Source: Castanea sativa
Taxonomy: Eukaryota; Streptophyta; Magnoliopsida; Fagales; Fagaceae
Assembly: GCF_040712315.1 (NCBI RefSeq)
Contig: NC_134016.1
Span: forward strand, 19,808,390 to 19,872,389
Direction of reading: 5' to 3'
Length of the DNA: 64,000 bases
In this document: positions 9,279-20,591 of the stretch, in pieces
Position numbering within the stretch: position 1 is the stretch's first letter
How the letters are laid out: the number at the start of each line of letters is the position of its first letter
Notes under the pieces: model-generated
Database searches by the model: none
What the model was told of the DNA's origin: nothing
The model's input: only the letters and a program-made list of their open reading frames with translations
Position numbers and translations under genes: made by a program

Positions 9279-9855
9279 GCATAAGTGTTAAACTGACCTT
9301 AGTTCTTGTTCGGCTCCTCGGGCCACAAGTCTAAGAGAAATTAATCACTTGCAGAAAGCATAAGTGTTAAACTGACCTTAGTTCTTGTTCGGCTCCTCGG
9401 TCCACAAGTCTAAGAGAAATTAATCACTTGCAGAAAGCATAAGTGTTAAACTGACCTTAGTTCTTGTTCGGCTCCTCGGGCCACAAGTCTAAGAGAAATT
9501 AATCACTTGCAGAAAGCATAAGTGTTAAACTGACCTTATTTCTTGTTCGGCTCCTCGGGCCACAAGTCTAAGAGAAATTAATCACTTGCAGAAAGCATAA
9601 GTGTTAAACTGACCTTAGTTCTTGTTCGGCTCCTCGGGCCACAAGTCTAAGAGAACTTAATCACTTGCAAAAAAAAAAACACAAGTGTTAAACTGACCTT
9701 AGTTCTTGTTCGGCTCCTCGGGCCACAAGTCTAAGGGAAACTAATCACTTGCAAAAAAAAACACAAGTGTTAAAATTGACCTTAGCGCCTGTTCGGCTCC
9801 TCGGACTACAAGTCTAAGAGGAATTAAACGCTTACGAGAGCGTAAGTGCTAAACT
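9279..9855 (+). repeat. 79-bp tandem repeat in the 3' UTR of the Tat element, seven copies plus a partial
   Basis: Units begin at 9279, 9358, 9437, 9516, 9595, 9679 and 9761, with a partial eighth near 9839. The first five are exactly 79 bp apart; later units are lengthened by poly-A. Each has CTTAG-T-TCTTG upstream and CAAG-T-CTAAG downstream of CGGCTCCTCGGGCC, so each transcribed unit can fold into a hairpin. Tandem repeats in this position are known for Tat/Ogre-type elements and can seed satellite DNA. Confidence 0.93.
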
Positions 9856-10298
9856 AATTTTTTGTTCTGTTTTGGGCTAAAGGATCCCAAGCATCTAAAG
9901 CGTTAGTACAAATGAATCATTAAGCCTCATTGCTCATTATCATGCCTGCTCTTTCAAACGTCAAAAAAGATTAAGTAGTGGAATTATGGTATCCAAGTTA
10001 AGTTTTTTTGTGTTTCTTCAAATCACAAGTATGATGAACAATTTAAAGTAGTATTATGATTTTTAGGGTAAGCTTATGAATTCGTGTAAAGTGACAATCG
10101 GATGGTAGCATATTGTAATAAGACTCGTATGTGAAACAAAAAGAGAAGAGCCAAATGTTAATTCATTAATAAGTACTTATTACAAAATTGGGGCAATCAT
10201 ACAGCCCCTTACATCCGTATAAAAAAAACAACAAAACAAAACAAAAACAGACAAAACAATAACAACAACAAAAGAAGGAGACAACCATGATAGATTGA
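9856..10298 (+). other. Tat 3' untranslated region, no gene seen
   Basis: AT-rich sequence between the 79-bp array and the antisense ORF remnant. It has no coding frame on either strand beyond low-complexity shadows and no clear fold or repeat. Confidence 0.5.
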
Positions 10299-12744
10299 CT
10301 ATGCGACAGGTTGCTTGTCCTTTCTCTTCTCTGTTTCTTTGTCTTTCTTTTTCTTTTTTGGCTCTTCGGCCACATCACCTATGATTGTTTCTTCCACGGA
10401 ATGTACTGTGGAAGAAGGGCTCTTTGAGGCTGCAGCATCAGAAGGATCAGGAACAGGAGTAGGCTCAGCTGGTTCACTTGGTGGCATAGGGGGAGCAGGA
10501 GCAATCCGAAGTGCTGTGGGGTAGTAAACATTGTCTGGGGCTCGAAGTTCAGCATCGGCAGTTACCCCAGCAGCGTCCAAGGCTTGACCCCATACCTCCA
10601 AGCAGAACGCCCTAGCAACCCCTTTGAGTTGGGCAGTCAGGCTATCCGAAGCCTTTTTTATTCCTGCATCGTACGCAGCTTGTTCCGCTACAGTACCGCT
10701 CCCCGCTCCTTGGCGGCCAATTTCTCTTGCGTTTGCTTAAGCTCAACAACGCTTAGAGCGAGCCTACTTTGGGCTTGTTTTTGAGCCTCAAGAGCAAGGT
10801 TTGCTTGAGATTCGTAGCTTTTCGTGGCGACTCAGCATTCTTGTGAGCCTTTTCTACCTCGGACAGGTGAGTGAGGGTCTCCTTCAAATTCAACTCAGCT
10901 TCTTTTTGTGCCCTCACTGCCGCCTCGGCATTCTGATCAGCTTTGCGGGCAAGATCCAATGAATGATCTACCCATTCCTCAGCCATAAATGAAGCTTGGA
11001 CCGCCTATGATGTATTCAAGTACAAGCAGAAGAGTTAGCCATAATAAGGAGTTAAACTTATGTATAAACTGTGCAAAGGCTTAAAAAAAAAAAAAAAAAA
11101 TACCTTGGCCAAGTCCTTTGCTTTGACCAAAGACAAGTCAAAACCTTTTACGGAAGGATCGTAACTCAATTTTTCACGTACTTTCCTCGGGAGGCGCGTT
11201 TCTTCAACCAAGACTCGAAAATTGCCACAACGTGCCAATTTCGAGCTTTTGCACAAATTTTGACGTCAAAATTTTTAAGATTGAAGTCTTGCTCAATTTT
11301 CGCGTACTTTCCAATTTTGAGGTCTATTTACGCCTTCTTTGTAGAATCCAAAATTGCTCAAATAGTGTGATTCTACGAACTATTGGAACAACTTTCTTGG
11401 AAAGGGCCTTTGTAGCCGAAAATGGTATGTTCAAGCAAAACTTGTCAAGGTTTTCCCCTCTTCGATTTTGAAATCTAGGTATTTGACCCCTTTTGCGTTA
11501 GAAACTACGCCCACTTCTCCAAAGTACTAGCGGTGTCCAAAATTTAAGCTCTCAAGATCATAATTTAAGGAATCCATCCATTTGGTTTGCGATTCCCTGC
11601 AAAATTATCCTCCGTAGACTTGATCAAGGCTCTCTTCTTGGAACCCATTTCACAAGTGGACTTGGGAAAATTGGAAATTACATTGGGTCACTAGAACACC
11701 TCAAAGTCTTCCTCGGTCACCTCGAGAGTCTCCAACCTAACATTCTCATTCGGCGCCTACCGTTCTCATCCACCATTTGTTCCAAAGGAGGATGGATCGT
11801 TGGGCGTTCGAGTGAAGCAGGGAGTTGTGCCGTTCTTCATCTCTTCGCTATAAATAGAGGAGGTACGGCTCCAATAAAAATCCCGGGCGGCACACGTACA
11901 ATTTGAGCTAGCCTTAAATGAAGATCTCGCTTCTTATCACGTTCTTCGGGCTCCTTCTCAGGGGTTGTATCCGAGGTGGCCTCGTCATTCTCAATACTTA
12001 TGCGAACCAAGATCGCTTCATAATCAGTTTGAAATCAACCCACTCATGGTTCAATATGGTAATCGTCTCACAATAAAAAATGAAGGCATTTAAACAAATA
12101 CGTGGTGTGTTGTAAAGCATAATGAATATGGTTAGTCCTAAAGTGCTAGGTTAGTCCTCGACCTTCCATGCTGGTACCCCTTGGAATTGGGTAGGGCAAT
12201 GCAATCCGTCATGCCAATTGTTCCCGAGATGACGAGATAATCTTCATCCATCCCTTTGCTTGAATCGGTGGTAAACGGAAATCAGCCTAGCTTGGGATTC
12301 TACACTTCATGTAGTACTTAGCTCCTATCTTTCCTTTGTTGTGCTTATATACCCAATTTACATTAGGTGAAGATGGTCAATGTTGGTATCCTACGAATTG
12401 GCATCCGCGCATCCTAAAATTCTAAGGACATTCGGGGAGCATTGCGAAGGGGTAAGTCTATAATTTATTAGAAAATCCCTAGTTACTCTACCCATAGGAA
12501 TTTCCATAGCCCCCTCAATAAATGCAATCATCGGAATCAAACGGATCATTGTTGGCCGAGACACACTTGGAATATCTTCTATCTCACAATACGTAATATC
12601 TACGTCATTGGGAATCCGATATCGGTCCTTAAAAGCGGCCTTCGCCTCATCCGTATTCACTAACTTAGCGTATCTACCCATTAACCCCCGCTGCAAGAGG
12701 AGAAAAGTAAGCAAGGAGAGAAAAAAGGAAAGGAAAATGAACAC
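10299..12744 (-). pseudogene. Decayed extra ORF of the Tat element, antisense to gag-pol
   Basis: Several minus-strand pieces read as parts of one gene. At 12391-12744 is a globular segment (RYRIPNDVDITYCEIEDIP, then a stretch with MIAFIEGAMEIPMG). At 11035-11256 is a short basic segment running into poly-T. At 10753-10986 is an Ala/Glu/Lys-rich coiled coil (AEEWVDHSLDLARKADQNAE). At 10299-10601 is a Pro-rich and Lys-rich tail (PAPPMPPSEPAEPTPVP; KKKKKDKETEKRKD). Frames differ and stops separate them, so the gene is broken. Extra antisense ORFs between integrase and the 3' LTR are known in Tat-lineage elements; their function is unknown. The globular part resembles proteins annotated as putative plant transposon protein. 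Confidence 0.6.
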
Positions 12745-13132
12745 ACCTCTGAAGATCGCTTAAGGATGATCCTCGGGAGCTCACTTTTCTTTCAATCCTT
12801 CGAAATGGCAAAATGAGCTTTATCCAGCGTAAAAAGTTGCTTTTATAGGGGTGGGGGAAGTGGAGGTAATGGGGTAAAGAATAAGAGCGGTAACTTTCCC
12901 GCTCATAATTAAGAGCAAAATCTGAACCGTAAATTTCTCATCCAACCGTAGAACGTGCGCGGGAGAAGAAGCGTCAGGCGCCATAAATGCCTCAACGTGG
13001 GATACGAGGCGCCAGCTGCGGATCATGGGGCAGTGAAGAGACGTATGTACGTGTGAAAGCATAAAATGAATAAGAAGCGTGTATAAGGAGTTAAAACTTA
13101 GTTATAAACACATGATTCATAACTCAAGTATT
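12745..13132 (+). other. Tat 3' region between antisense ORF and purine tract
   Basis: No coding frame is recognised. On the minus strand this would be the promoter/5' leader side of the antisense ORF; no convincing TATA box was found there. Confidence 0.35.
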
Positions 13133-13139
13133 AAAGGGG
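13133..13139 (+). promoter_or_regulatory. Polypurine tract
   Basis: AAAGGGG, four bases before the 3' LTR. This is the expected position for plus-strand priming. It is short and slightly offset. Confidence 0.5.
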
Positions 13140-13143
13140 CTGT

Positions 13144-13655
13144 TGTGAGGACCCGAGGACCTAAGAACCCGAAGACCCGAAGAAAGGAAGGCCAACGTTT
13201 AGAATGAAAGATGAGGTCTCTCCAGGTGTGCCCGAAGATGAGGTGGCATGGACGATAACTAAATGAGGGGCATGTTACAAATACCACCTTGTAATAGGCT
13301 GATTTGGAAGGTTGCATTAAATGCTTGGCAACAACCATTTTCGCATTAATTAGCAAACATCTCCTCTATCACGTCGCATTAATGTGGACATGAACGAGTC
13401 TCGACGGGATGCAGAAAGTGGAATCTTGTTCCATTGCCGACGGACAAGTGTCACGGGAAATTACAAGGCGCCAGATTGCAAGGTGTAAGGCTACGATGAA
13501 AGCAAAGAATAGTATAAATAGGAATCAAGAGATTACGAGAAAGGGGCTTTTTGTTGTTGAACCCTCTCTACCAAATGTATTGTATGAGGACTCTTTAGTG
13601 AATAGAGCAACAGTAACGTTTTGAAGTTGATTTTATGAGCTTTTTGGTCCTTACA
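13144..13655 (+). repeat. 3' LTR of the Tat element
   Basis: 512 bp with the same ends as the 5' LTR, followed by the duplication GATAG (13656-13660). TATAAATA is at 13513-13520. It differs from the 5' LTR only in six clustered blocks, at about 13285-13290, 13339-13342, 13370-13372, 13394-13404, 13412-13417 and 13459-13470. Confidence 0.95.
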
Positions 13656-13886
13656 GATAGTATCTCATCAAAACAAATGATGTTAAATTTTTTTTAAAAT
13701 TAAATTAAATTAAGAATTTCTCTATAATTGTAGTTGTAGTTTAGTATCTATAATAAAATATAAAAAATTTCACTCACATTTTCAAACCAAAAAAAAAATG
13801 TATAGATAATTTAAGTTTTATATAATTTCATTTTAGTCTTAAAGGCGTTTCCTAAAAATATGTTTTGGCACCTACCTATTCTATTA

Positions 13887-15753
13887 TGTTAGGAACCCAC
13901 GGGGTTCCTAATGGGGACGAGTAAGAATTGTAGGGAAATTGATTTAATTCGAAGTAGTCACCTTCCATAGGGAAAGAAAGAGATTAAGAGAGAGATGTAC
14001 TAATGCACTAAGCAATTGGTTTATTCTTCAATGATGAAAATTTGATTACAAGTAGGTATTTATAAACCATAAAACTATTCTATTGGCCCACATGGCCTTA
14101 TCTTAATGGTCTTATTATTCCCCATGTGTATTAATAATTCCAACATTAGTTAAATGTGATTAACATGCTTGGAATTGTAACTAACTAACTAAATGCAACA
14201 TTATAGGAGTTACTAACATTTCCCTCCCTTTCAAAATACCTTGCCCCTAGGTGTTGTTGTGCATCTTAATGAAAGTTCGGTCTCTTACCACGACCCAAAT
14301 GCTTGCTAGAGCTATTTTACGCCACTCTTGGACACCTTGTTGTTACTTTGCAAAGTCCCATTGTTGTCCACTTGTAGTCTTCAATTAAAGCCACTTTAGA
14401 AGTTAGAACCACTTTGTGCCTTACCCAATGCCATGCAAACGAAGTGATGACAGGTTTAAACGGTAACAACAACAACACTAAGAAACGGCATGCAAATGTG
14501 ATCCTATTAAAAAACTTGGACCATGATAAAACTTGCAAGAGTTTGATTCCAAGTCAATTCTCTTGAGTAGTGCCAATAATCTCCATGTAATCTCTTTCCT
14601 TTCCACGTTCCCCATAATAACCTTTTGAGGCTGACTGAAAAGATATTAATGGACACATGATCTTCATGTAATTTCTTTTCTTTCCGCGCTCCTCATAATA
14701 ACCTTCAGCGACTGACCAAAAAGGTAACTAAGGAACATGTCACTATTGCAAATTGGTTAGCTAAAGAACACGCCGCTGTAAGCTCTACTTTCTTGGCTAG
14801 TGGAATATAAGAGCTATCCATAGGGAAGATCTTTGTGGGTGCAACATCCATATGCATTGACCCAATAGAGCCAATTCCAAAATTAAAACTACCAACAGAA
14901 AGTCTTCTCGACAGATTATCCATTTCTTCCTCCGCAAACTCTATTCTTGCATTAGCATATTTGTAATGTTCATTTGTTGGTTCTTAAAAGATCATCATCA
15001 CCTTCTTTGTTGGTTCTTTGAACTGAACTTCGAGAGCAGCGTGTAGATGTATCATCATCCATTTTGACACAAAAATCAACATCCCGTCTTGCAACAACAA
15101 CAGTAGATTCTTGGAACTTGATTTTGTTCTTTGAGTTCCATTGAATTAAGAGATTGCAACTCCTCTTCCGTTATGTTCTCGAGACCCTCTTGCAATCTTG
15201 AGAGCTCTTCATTCGTGGCTTTGTTAGATTCAGCCAAGGCCTTGACTTTCTCTAAAACGGCATTATGAGATTCATACAAAGCCTTGACATCCTCTAAAAT
15301 TTTGTTCACCATTTGTCGTAATTCTTTTTAAAGTTCTCTTCCATCACAATCATCCATCTCAAGATTGACAGCTTTGATACCACTTGTTAGGAACCCAGTG
15401 GTTCCTAATGGGAACGAGTAGGAATTATAGAGGAATTGACTTAATTCGAGGTAGTTACCCTCTATAGAGAAAGAAAGAAATTAAGAGAGAGAGATGTACT
15501 AATGCACTAAGCAATTGGTTTATTATTCAATGATGGAAATATGATTACAAGTAGGTATTTATAGAACATAAGACTATTCTATTGGCCCACATGGCCTTAT
15601 CCTAATAGTCCTGTTATTCCCCATGTGTATTAATAATTCCAACATGTCTTCAATGTGATTAACATGCTTAGAATTGAAACTAACTAACCAACTAACTAAC
15701 TAAATGCAACGTTACAACAATTATTATCTATATACCTATAGGAGTTCCTAACA
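13887..15753 (-). mobile_element. Short non-autonomous LTR retrotransposon (1.87 kb)
   Basis: Bounded by LTRs at 13887-14218 and 15385-15753, starting TGTTAGGAAC and ending CTAACA, with the 5-bp duplication TATTA (13882-13886, 15754-15758). Orientation is minus. A TGGTATCAAAGC-type primer site (complement at 15371-15382) borders the right LTR, and a purine tract AAAGGGAGGGAAA (complement at 14219-14231) borders the left. The initiator-Met-tRNA-type primer site suggests a copia-like parent. The 1.17-kb interior has no recognisable RT, integrase or protease. The LTRs differ in length (332 versus 369 bp), so the insertion is not young. Confidence 0.88.
15076..15312 (-). CDS. Small coiled-coil ORF inside the non-autonomous LTR element
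   Basis: A 78-codon frame with an ATG at 15312, in the sense direction of the element. It contains a heptad-like, Glu/Lys/Leu-rich stretch (LEKVKALAESNKATNEEL, then LSRLQEGLENITEEELQSL) that would form a coiled coil, and ends in a Cys-rich tail. It could be a captured or gag-derived remnant. I do not recognise a family, and coding status is uncertain. Confidence 0.3.
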   Translation of the reverse strand: MVNKILEDVKALYESHNAVLEKVKALAESNKATNEELSRLQEGLENITEEELQSLNSMELKEQNQVPRIYCCCCKTGC

Positions 15754-15758
15754 TATTA

Positions 15759-16378
15759 TCAAAGTTGATTATCACATAGGTGCAAGATCAATTAAAACAA
15801 ATTAGAATTCACAGGTGTAAATCGATCCCATTTATCACCACAAGTATATATTTAAGAATTCATTAACAAAGTGAAAAGCTTTTAAAGAATTTCTTCGCAA
15901 CCTCTTAAAGGGGTAACCTACCTCAAGAGAAAATGTACTATTATAAAAAATTGTTATAAAGCCTGCTTACAAAAATTTTGTATCTAGAGTCACTCTATGT
16001 AACCAATAAAATTACTTGTACTATACTAGGGTTAGCAATTAAAAAGAAAGAATAGCTGGGAATTTGTAGGTGAAGTTATAAAAGTTAAAGTTTTTTTAAT
16101 TTGGGTGAGACCACTTAAGCAACTGAAGATTTCCTGTTTTACACACACACACACACAAAGATTTACTAGGCTATGCAATTATTAACCCTTGCCATGTCAA
16201 AATTCATTTTTTGGGGAAGGGCCCAACAAATTCTCATAACCCATATTATAAAGAATTGAGAAATTATGCCCTCCAACCAATATTGTGCCTTTGCCCTTGA
16301 AGTTAGTGTATACCCACGACACATGGTGATAATATTTATGGTTTCAAACTATCAATTGAATTTAGGTTCTTAAATATG
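15759..16378. other. AT-rich spacer with a short (AC)n run, no gene seen
   Basis: No coding frame or repeat family recognised. A dinucleotide AC run lies at about 16140-16157. Confidence 0.5.
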
Positions 16379-16460
16379 TGTAGACACTCAATTTTGCACC
16401 CATGATTCAATCAAGGAAGATTACTAGAATGACCATCCATGTACCCCAAAAATCATGATT

Positions 16461-16535
16461 GCATTACATGTATCAATTTGTTCTTGCATTACATGCATCA
16501 ATTTGTTCTTGCATTACATGCATCAATTTATTCAT
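16461..16535 (+). repeat. 25-bp tandem repeat, three copies
   Basis: GCATTACATGCATCAATTTG plus TTCTT repeats three times with one or two substitutions per unit. It lies near the start of the large LTR-like segment. Confidence 0.85.
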
Positions 16536-17629
16536 TGCATATCATAAAAATGATCTTGAGATTCTGAAGGTCGCAATGGTGTGTTCGGTTTCTAAATCGA
16601 ACAATCGGATTGAAAGATATTGCATGATCAAGTTTGCACGGTCAACATGCATTGTGTCTAAGAAGAGTCGATCACGCACAATTAATTTAAATTAATTTTG
16701 ATTGGTTAAACAATTAAAATTAATTATATAATTTTGAGATTGGTTGATAATTAGTGTCTAAAATAGGATTGCATGCATAAGAATAAAAGGGATGATTAGA
16801 TAATAATAAAATTGTGGATAATCTGAATTTTATCAAGATTTATTTTAAGGAATTTATCTACAAGATAATTGTTTCTAAAAATTTTGAATTATCTAGAAAA
16901 AAAGATAAAAAAAAATCATAGACTAAGGATGAAAACACGTCTAGGTACAAGGACCGGATCAAAAAACCCTAGAAAGAGAGTCCAAAACGCACCAAAAATG
17001 AAAGTGTGTTCGGCATCCAAGAGCACCATTGGACACTTTTGGAGTGCCGAACGACACTTTAAAAGTGCCGAATTGGCTCCTTTTGGGCTTTGGCCCAACT
17101 CCTTTCGGGTGACAATAAGGCACACCCTTTCAATCTTTTCGTAGAAGGATGAGTCCCGATTCGCGTTCTACACGTCGGACCTATTTTTAAGAGTCTTCTA
17201 GCCTCTATAAATAGAGTTTGGATCTCATAATTCAGGGACTTTTTTTGGGAGCTCTGAGAGGCATACGTTTTTAGGCTCTTAAATTGCTCATATTTGCTGA
17301 TCCTTTTTTATATTTGCTGCTAAAATTAGGGATTTTAGGTTTCAAAGATAATTGAATAAATTTCTTTAAATCCTAAAACATCCTCTCAAGAACAAGAAGT
17401 GCTCCATGTAAGAGGTTGTTTTCAATCACCCTATTCTTTTTTTTTTTCTTTTTTCTTTTTTTTCTCTTTTATGATTCTTGTTTATGATGATGCATGTTTT
17501 CCTTTATCCATAGCATGAATTGTTAATCATTGTTTTGTTAAAGCATGACCTTGATTTTGTTTATATAATTGTTGTGATCTCTTTCTTAATTCCAATAATC
17601 TGCATATAATCAATGCCTTTTTCTTAAAA

Positions 17630-17676
17630 TAAAAACAGATCCACATCTTTCTTAGATGTAGATCTGAAATTTTTCT

Positions 17677-17707
<31 letters not shown>

Positions 17708-17850
17708 CAGATCTGCATCTTTCTTAGATGTAGATCTAAATTTTTTCTTAATTAAAAACGGATTTACATCTTTCTTAGATGTAGATCTGAATTTTTCTCA
17801 AATCCAAAACTGATTTATATCTTTCTTAGATACAGATCCGATTTTTCTTT
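17630..17850 (+). repeat. Array of four hairpin-bearing units (AGATCT...AGATCT)
   Basis: Four units about 55-65 bp long each contain AGATCTRCATCT, TTCTT, AGATGTAGATCT or a close variant, a 12-bp inverted repeat with a 5-nt loop. They are separated by A/T spacers, one expanded as (AAT)n at 17679-17702. Related but diverged units recur at 22570-22920. Confidence 0.75.
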
Positions 17851-18857
17851 AACATATGTAGATTTTGAAATAAAGAAAAGGATTAAGCATGATTGTGTTT
17901 ATGGTTGTTTTGTTTTTTTTTTGGTTCATATAGCATAAATTTATGTTATGAGTGAAATTCTCTTCATAAAAAAAACTTTTTTATATATATTTTTAAAAGA
18001 ACATATAAAAACATATCTGATTTTTTTGTTATCAAAAACCAAAATCAATTTTTATCATCACAAAACAGATCTGATCTTTTACAAACTTAAAACCTTTTTT
18101 TTTTCTACATGTTAAAATAGATCTGATTTTTTTTACAAACTAAAATCAAATTTTTTTAATCACCAAAACAGATATAAGTTTTCTCTCCACAAACCCACTT
18201 TTTTATTACAAAACAAATCTAGCATTTTTGACAAACCAAAATCAATTTTTTATCACTAAAACAAATTTGAATTTTTTAGACAAAGAAGAGAATTCATTAA
18301 TAAATAAATTTGTGTAATTTAGTTTTGTTCATATATACAACATGTCATTCAAAGCATGCATAAAGGGTACATTGGTTACAAGAGTTTAGAATACCAAACT
18401 CTGTTTGGGCGGAATGGGTGCCTAACACCTTCCTATTCCGTAACCTAGCCTTCGAATTTAGGTCTTTGGATTAGTAGATCTAAGCCTTGTCTTTATTATT
18501 TATTTATTTTTGGGTAGAATGTAACTTTGACAAAAAGCCATGTAATTATTTGGTAGTTTGTAACTAGGACCCAAAGCCATGTAGTTTTCAATTTTTCAAA
18601 CATATACCTTTTTTTTATTCAATCAATGAGAAGGATACTATTCAGTCATGTATTTTATATTTGTTTTTTCTTATTTTTTTTGTATATAAAAATAAGTGCC
18701 AACTCCACATCACTTACTCAAAAACTGAGGTGCCATAAAAAGTACCAAATCTCTTTTTTGAGAGGCATCCCCAATTTTGGCGGTATCTTACAATATGATT
18801 TATTGATACAGGATCAAGGACAAAAGTTTTTTTTATTTATTTTTTTTTTTTGGCACA

Positions 18858-19075
18858 TAAGAGCAATAGCATTAGGGGGGGGGGGGGTAAAACCTCCCAT
18901 ATAGCTATTTTACACTCTATGTGGCCCAAAACATGTAACTCCCGGGGTTGTATATCTTAAAAATTATACGACCCAGTTACAGTAAGTTGCTAGATTTACA
19001 ACCTACTATTCACCCAATTGTAAACTTAAAATCAATTATTTTATTCACTCATCTCTCTCTTCTCCCTTCCGTGTT

Positions 19076-19114
<39 letters not shown>

Positions 19115-19845
19115 AATCACCACCACCCTCACTGTCACCCTCTCTCTCTAGTAGATAGCAGCGTGCTTGCCATTGTGGGTTGCTTTAGTTCCGATTTGTT
19201 GCGTTTTGGGTTTGAAGTTGTGGCTTTCAATAGATGTTAAATTGGTGATTATGGGTTTAAATTAGTGGTGGTCTAGCTTGATTTTAGTGGTGCTAGGTTA
19301 TTTTCTGTGGTTGGTGCTTGCTTGAATCGGTGGTAAGTTGGTTTGAATCAGTGTAGTTTGGCTTGATTTCAATGGTGATGGGTTAGTTTTAGTGGTTAGG
19401 GCTTATTTGAATCGATGTGGGTTGGGTTGTTTTGGTGGTGCTATGTTGTTTCGGTGGTTGGGGCTTCTTTGAATCAATGTGGGTTGGTTGTATTGGTGGT
19501 ATTGAGATGTTTTGGTGTCTAGAGCTTGTTTGAATCAATGTGGGTTGGGTTGCTTCAATGGTGCTGGGTTGTTTTAGTGGTGCTTAGGCTTTGGTTTTAA
19601 TCGCTGGTAGTTGGGGCTTGCATTTGGATCAATGGTGTTGGATAGAGAAAAGGGACAGAGAAGTAGAGAGAGGAGAGATTTATCATATTTTATGGTGTAG
19701 TAATATTATTTTATTGTGTTGTATGGAAAAATAAAAACTAGGATGTTGGGTGTATTATATGGTGAGATGGTATGATAAATAAAGTAACTTTTTAGATTGT
19801 AAAATAGCAACTTCTAAACAACCCCAGATGCGAATGCTTTAAGAA
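18858..19845. mobile_element. Non-autonomous DNA transposon, about 1 kb, with minisatellite interior
   Basis: The left end AAGAGCAATAGCATTAGGGG and the right end CCCCAGATGCGAATGCTTTAAG are imperfect inverted repeats of a kind seen in plant PIF/Harbinger-like MITEs. Inside are a G13-type run (18878-18890), a (CT)n tract (19081-19113) and a 60-62 bp tandem repeat. No transposase is present. Target-site duplication not established. Confidence 0.45.
19387..19580 (+). repeat. Tandem repeat of 60-62 bp, about three copies
   Basis: Units starting near 19387, 19447 and 19508 share GGGCTTNTTTGAATC, ATGTGGGTTGG and TTGGTGGT. Looser copies extend back to about 19260. Confidence 0.65.
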
Positions 19846-20591
19846 AAATCATTTTGGATCTACTTTGTATCATGTTGAAAATCGTGCCTCTAAGGGCATT
19901 TAAATGTAGAGTAAAATAAACTTCTTCTTTTTTAGCCCTAAATCCACCTTTATAGAATGTCATTTCAATTAGATTTTGCGCAACTCTATTTGATTTAAGC
20001 CATTTTTCTCAAGATCTCGGAACCAAAACATCATCTATTAGAAATTTCTAGTTTGAGAAAGGAAAGTCTAGAAATTTACATCCTCCACCTAGCTAGCCCA
20101 TTCTCCAACTACTCTTCAAGCAAATGGCTGATGAGTGATGACACAAATACATACCGGCGCGATTTCGATCCAGTGTTTGTGCTAGCCCACTAACCCTAGG
20201 GGATTGGGCTTTCACCCATTGTCCTTCAAGTCCCCATTTCTCATCCTAATTGGGATAGCGAAGGTTGCCTGTTGTTGGAGATAAGTTGGCGGGGTTACCT
20301 CAATGTCGGGTTATTCTTACATTGAGATCTGTCTTAACCATCCCTGACTTAGTGTTGTAGCTCAAGAGTCTTCAATACTTGTGATTGAAATGAACATTGA
20401 GGCCCACAGTCTCAAAGATGGAGTAGGAGGGCCAACTTGAGAGTGAGGCAAGCCGAGAACGAGCTAAAACTTACAATTCGAAGACCAAATCATAGACTAC
20501 TATGGGAATCATAGACTATTGGTCATCCCATAAAGCGACTCTCAACAAGAACATTGAGACTTTTCAAAAATAAAAAATAAAAATTTGGTTT
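19846..20591. other. No gene seen; retroelement-like leader
   Basis: No coding frame. Minus-strand sequence at 20480-20590 resembles an LTR-element leader (GAGAGTCGCTTTATGG) next to the LTR-like repeat that starts at 20592. Confidence 0.35.

Larger units (their letters stand above)
3289..13655 (+). mobile_element. Tat-lineage Ty3/gypsy LTR retrotransposon, nearly complete
   Basis: A 10.4-kb element bounded by LTRs at 3289-3796 and 13144-13655, each beginning TGTGAGG and ending CCTTACA. It is flanked by the 5-bp duplication GATAG (3284-3288 and 13656-13660). Order is LTR, primer-binding site, gag-protease, RT, RNase H, second RNase H, integrase, repeat-rich 3' UTR, antisense ORF remnant, purine tract, LTR. 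The second RNase H after the first and the C-x2-H-x4-H-x4-C knuckle place it in the Tat group. The near-identity of most of the LTR sequence suggests recent insertion. One in-frame TAG separates protease from RT. Confidence 0.95.
16379..18700 (+). mobile_element. Large LTR-like segment of a decayed Ty3/gypsy element
   Basis: It begins TGTAGACACTCAATTTTGCA, a start I recognise from large plant gypsy LTRs, and ends before GTGCCAACTCCA (about 18690-18701), which resembles a primer-binding site. It holds a promoter-like CTCTATAAATAGAG at about 17203-17216, a 25-bp repeat, a hairpin array and an A/T-rich tail. A diverged copy of its last 300 bp lies at 23090-23400. No second LTR with a matching duplication was found, so limits are approximate. 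Confidence 0.5.
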
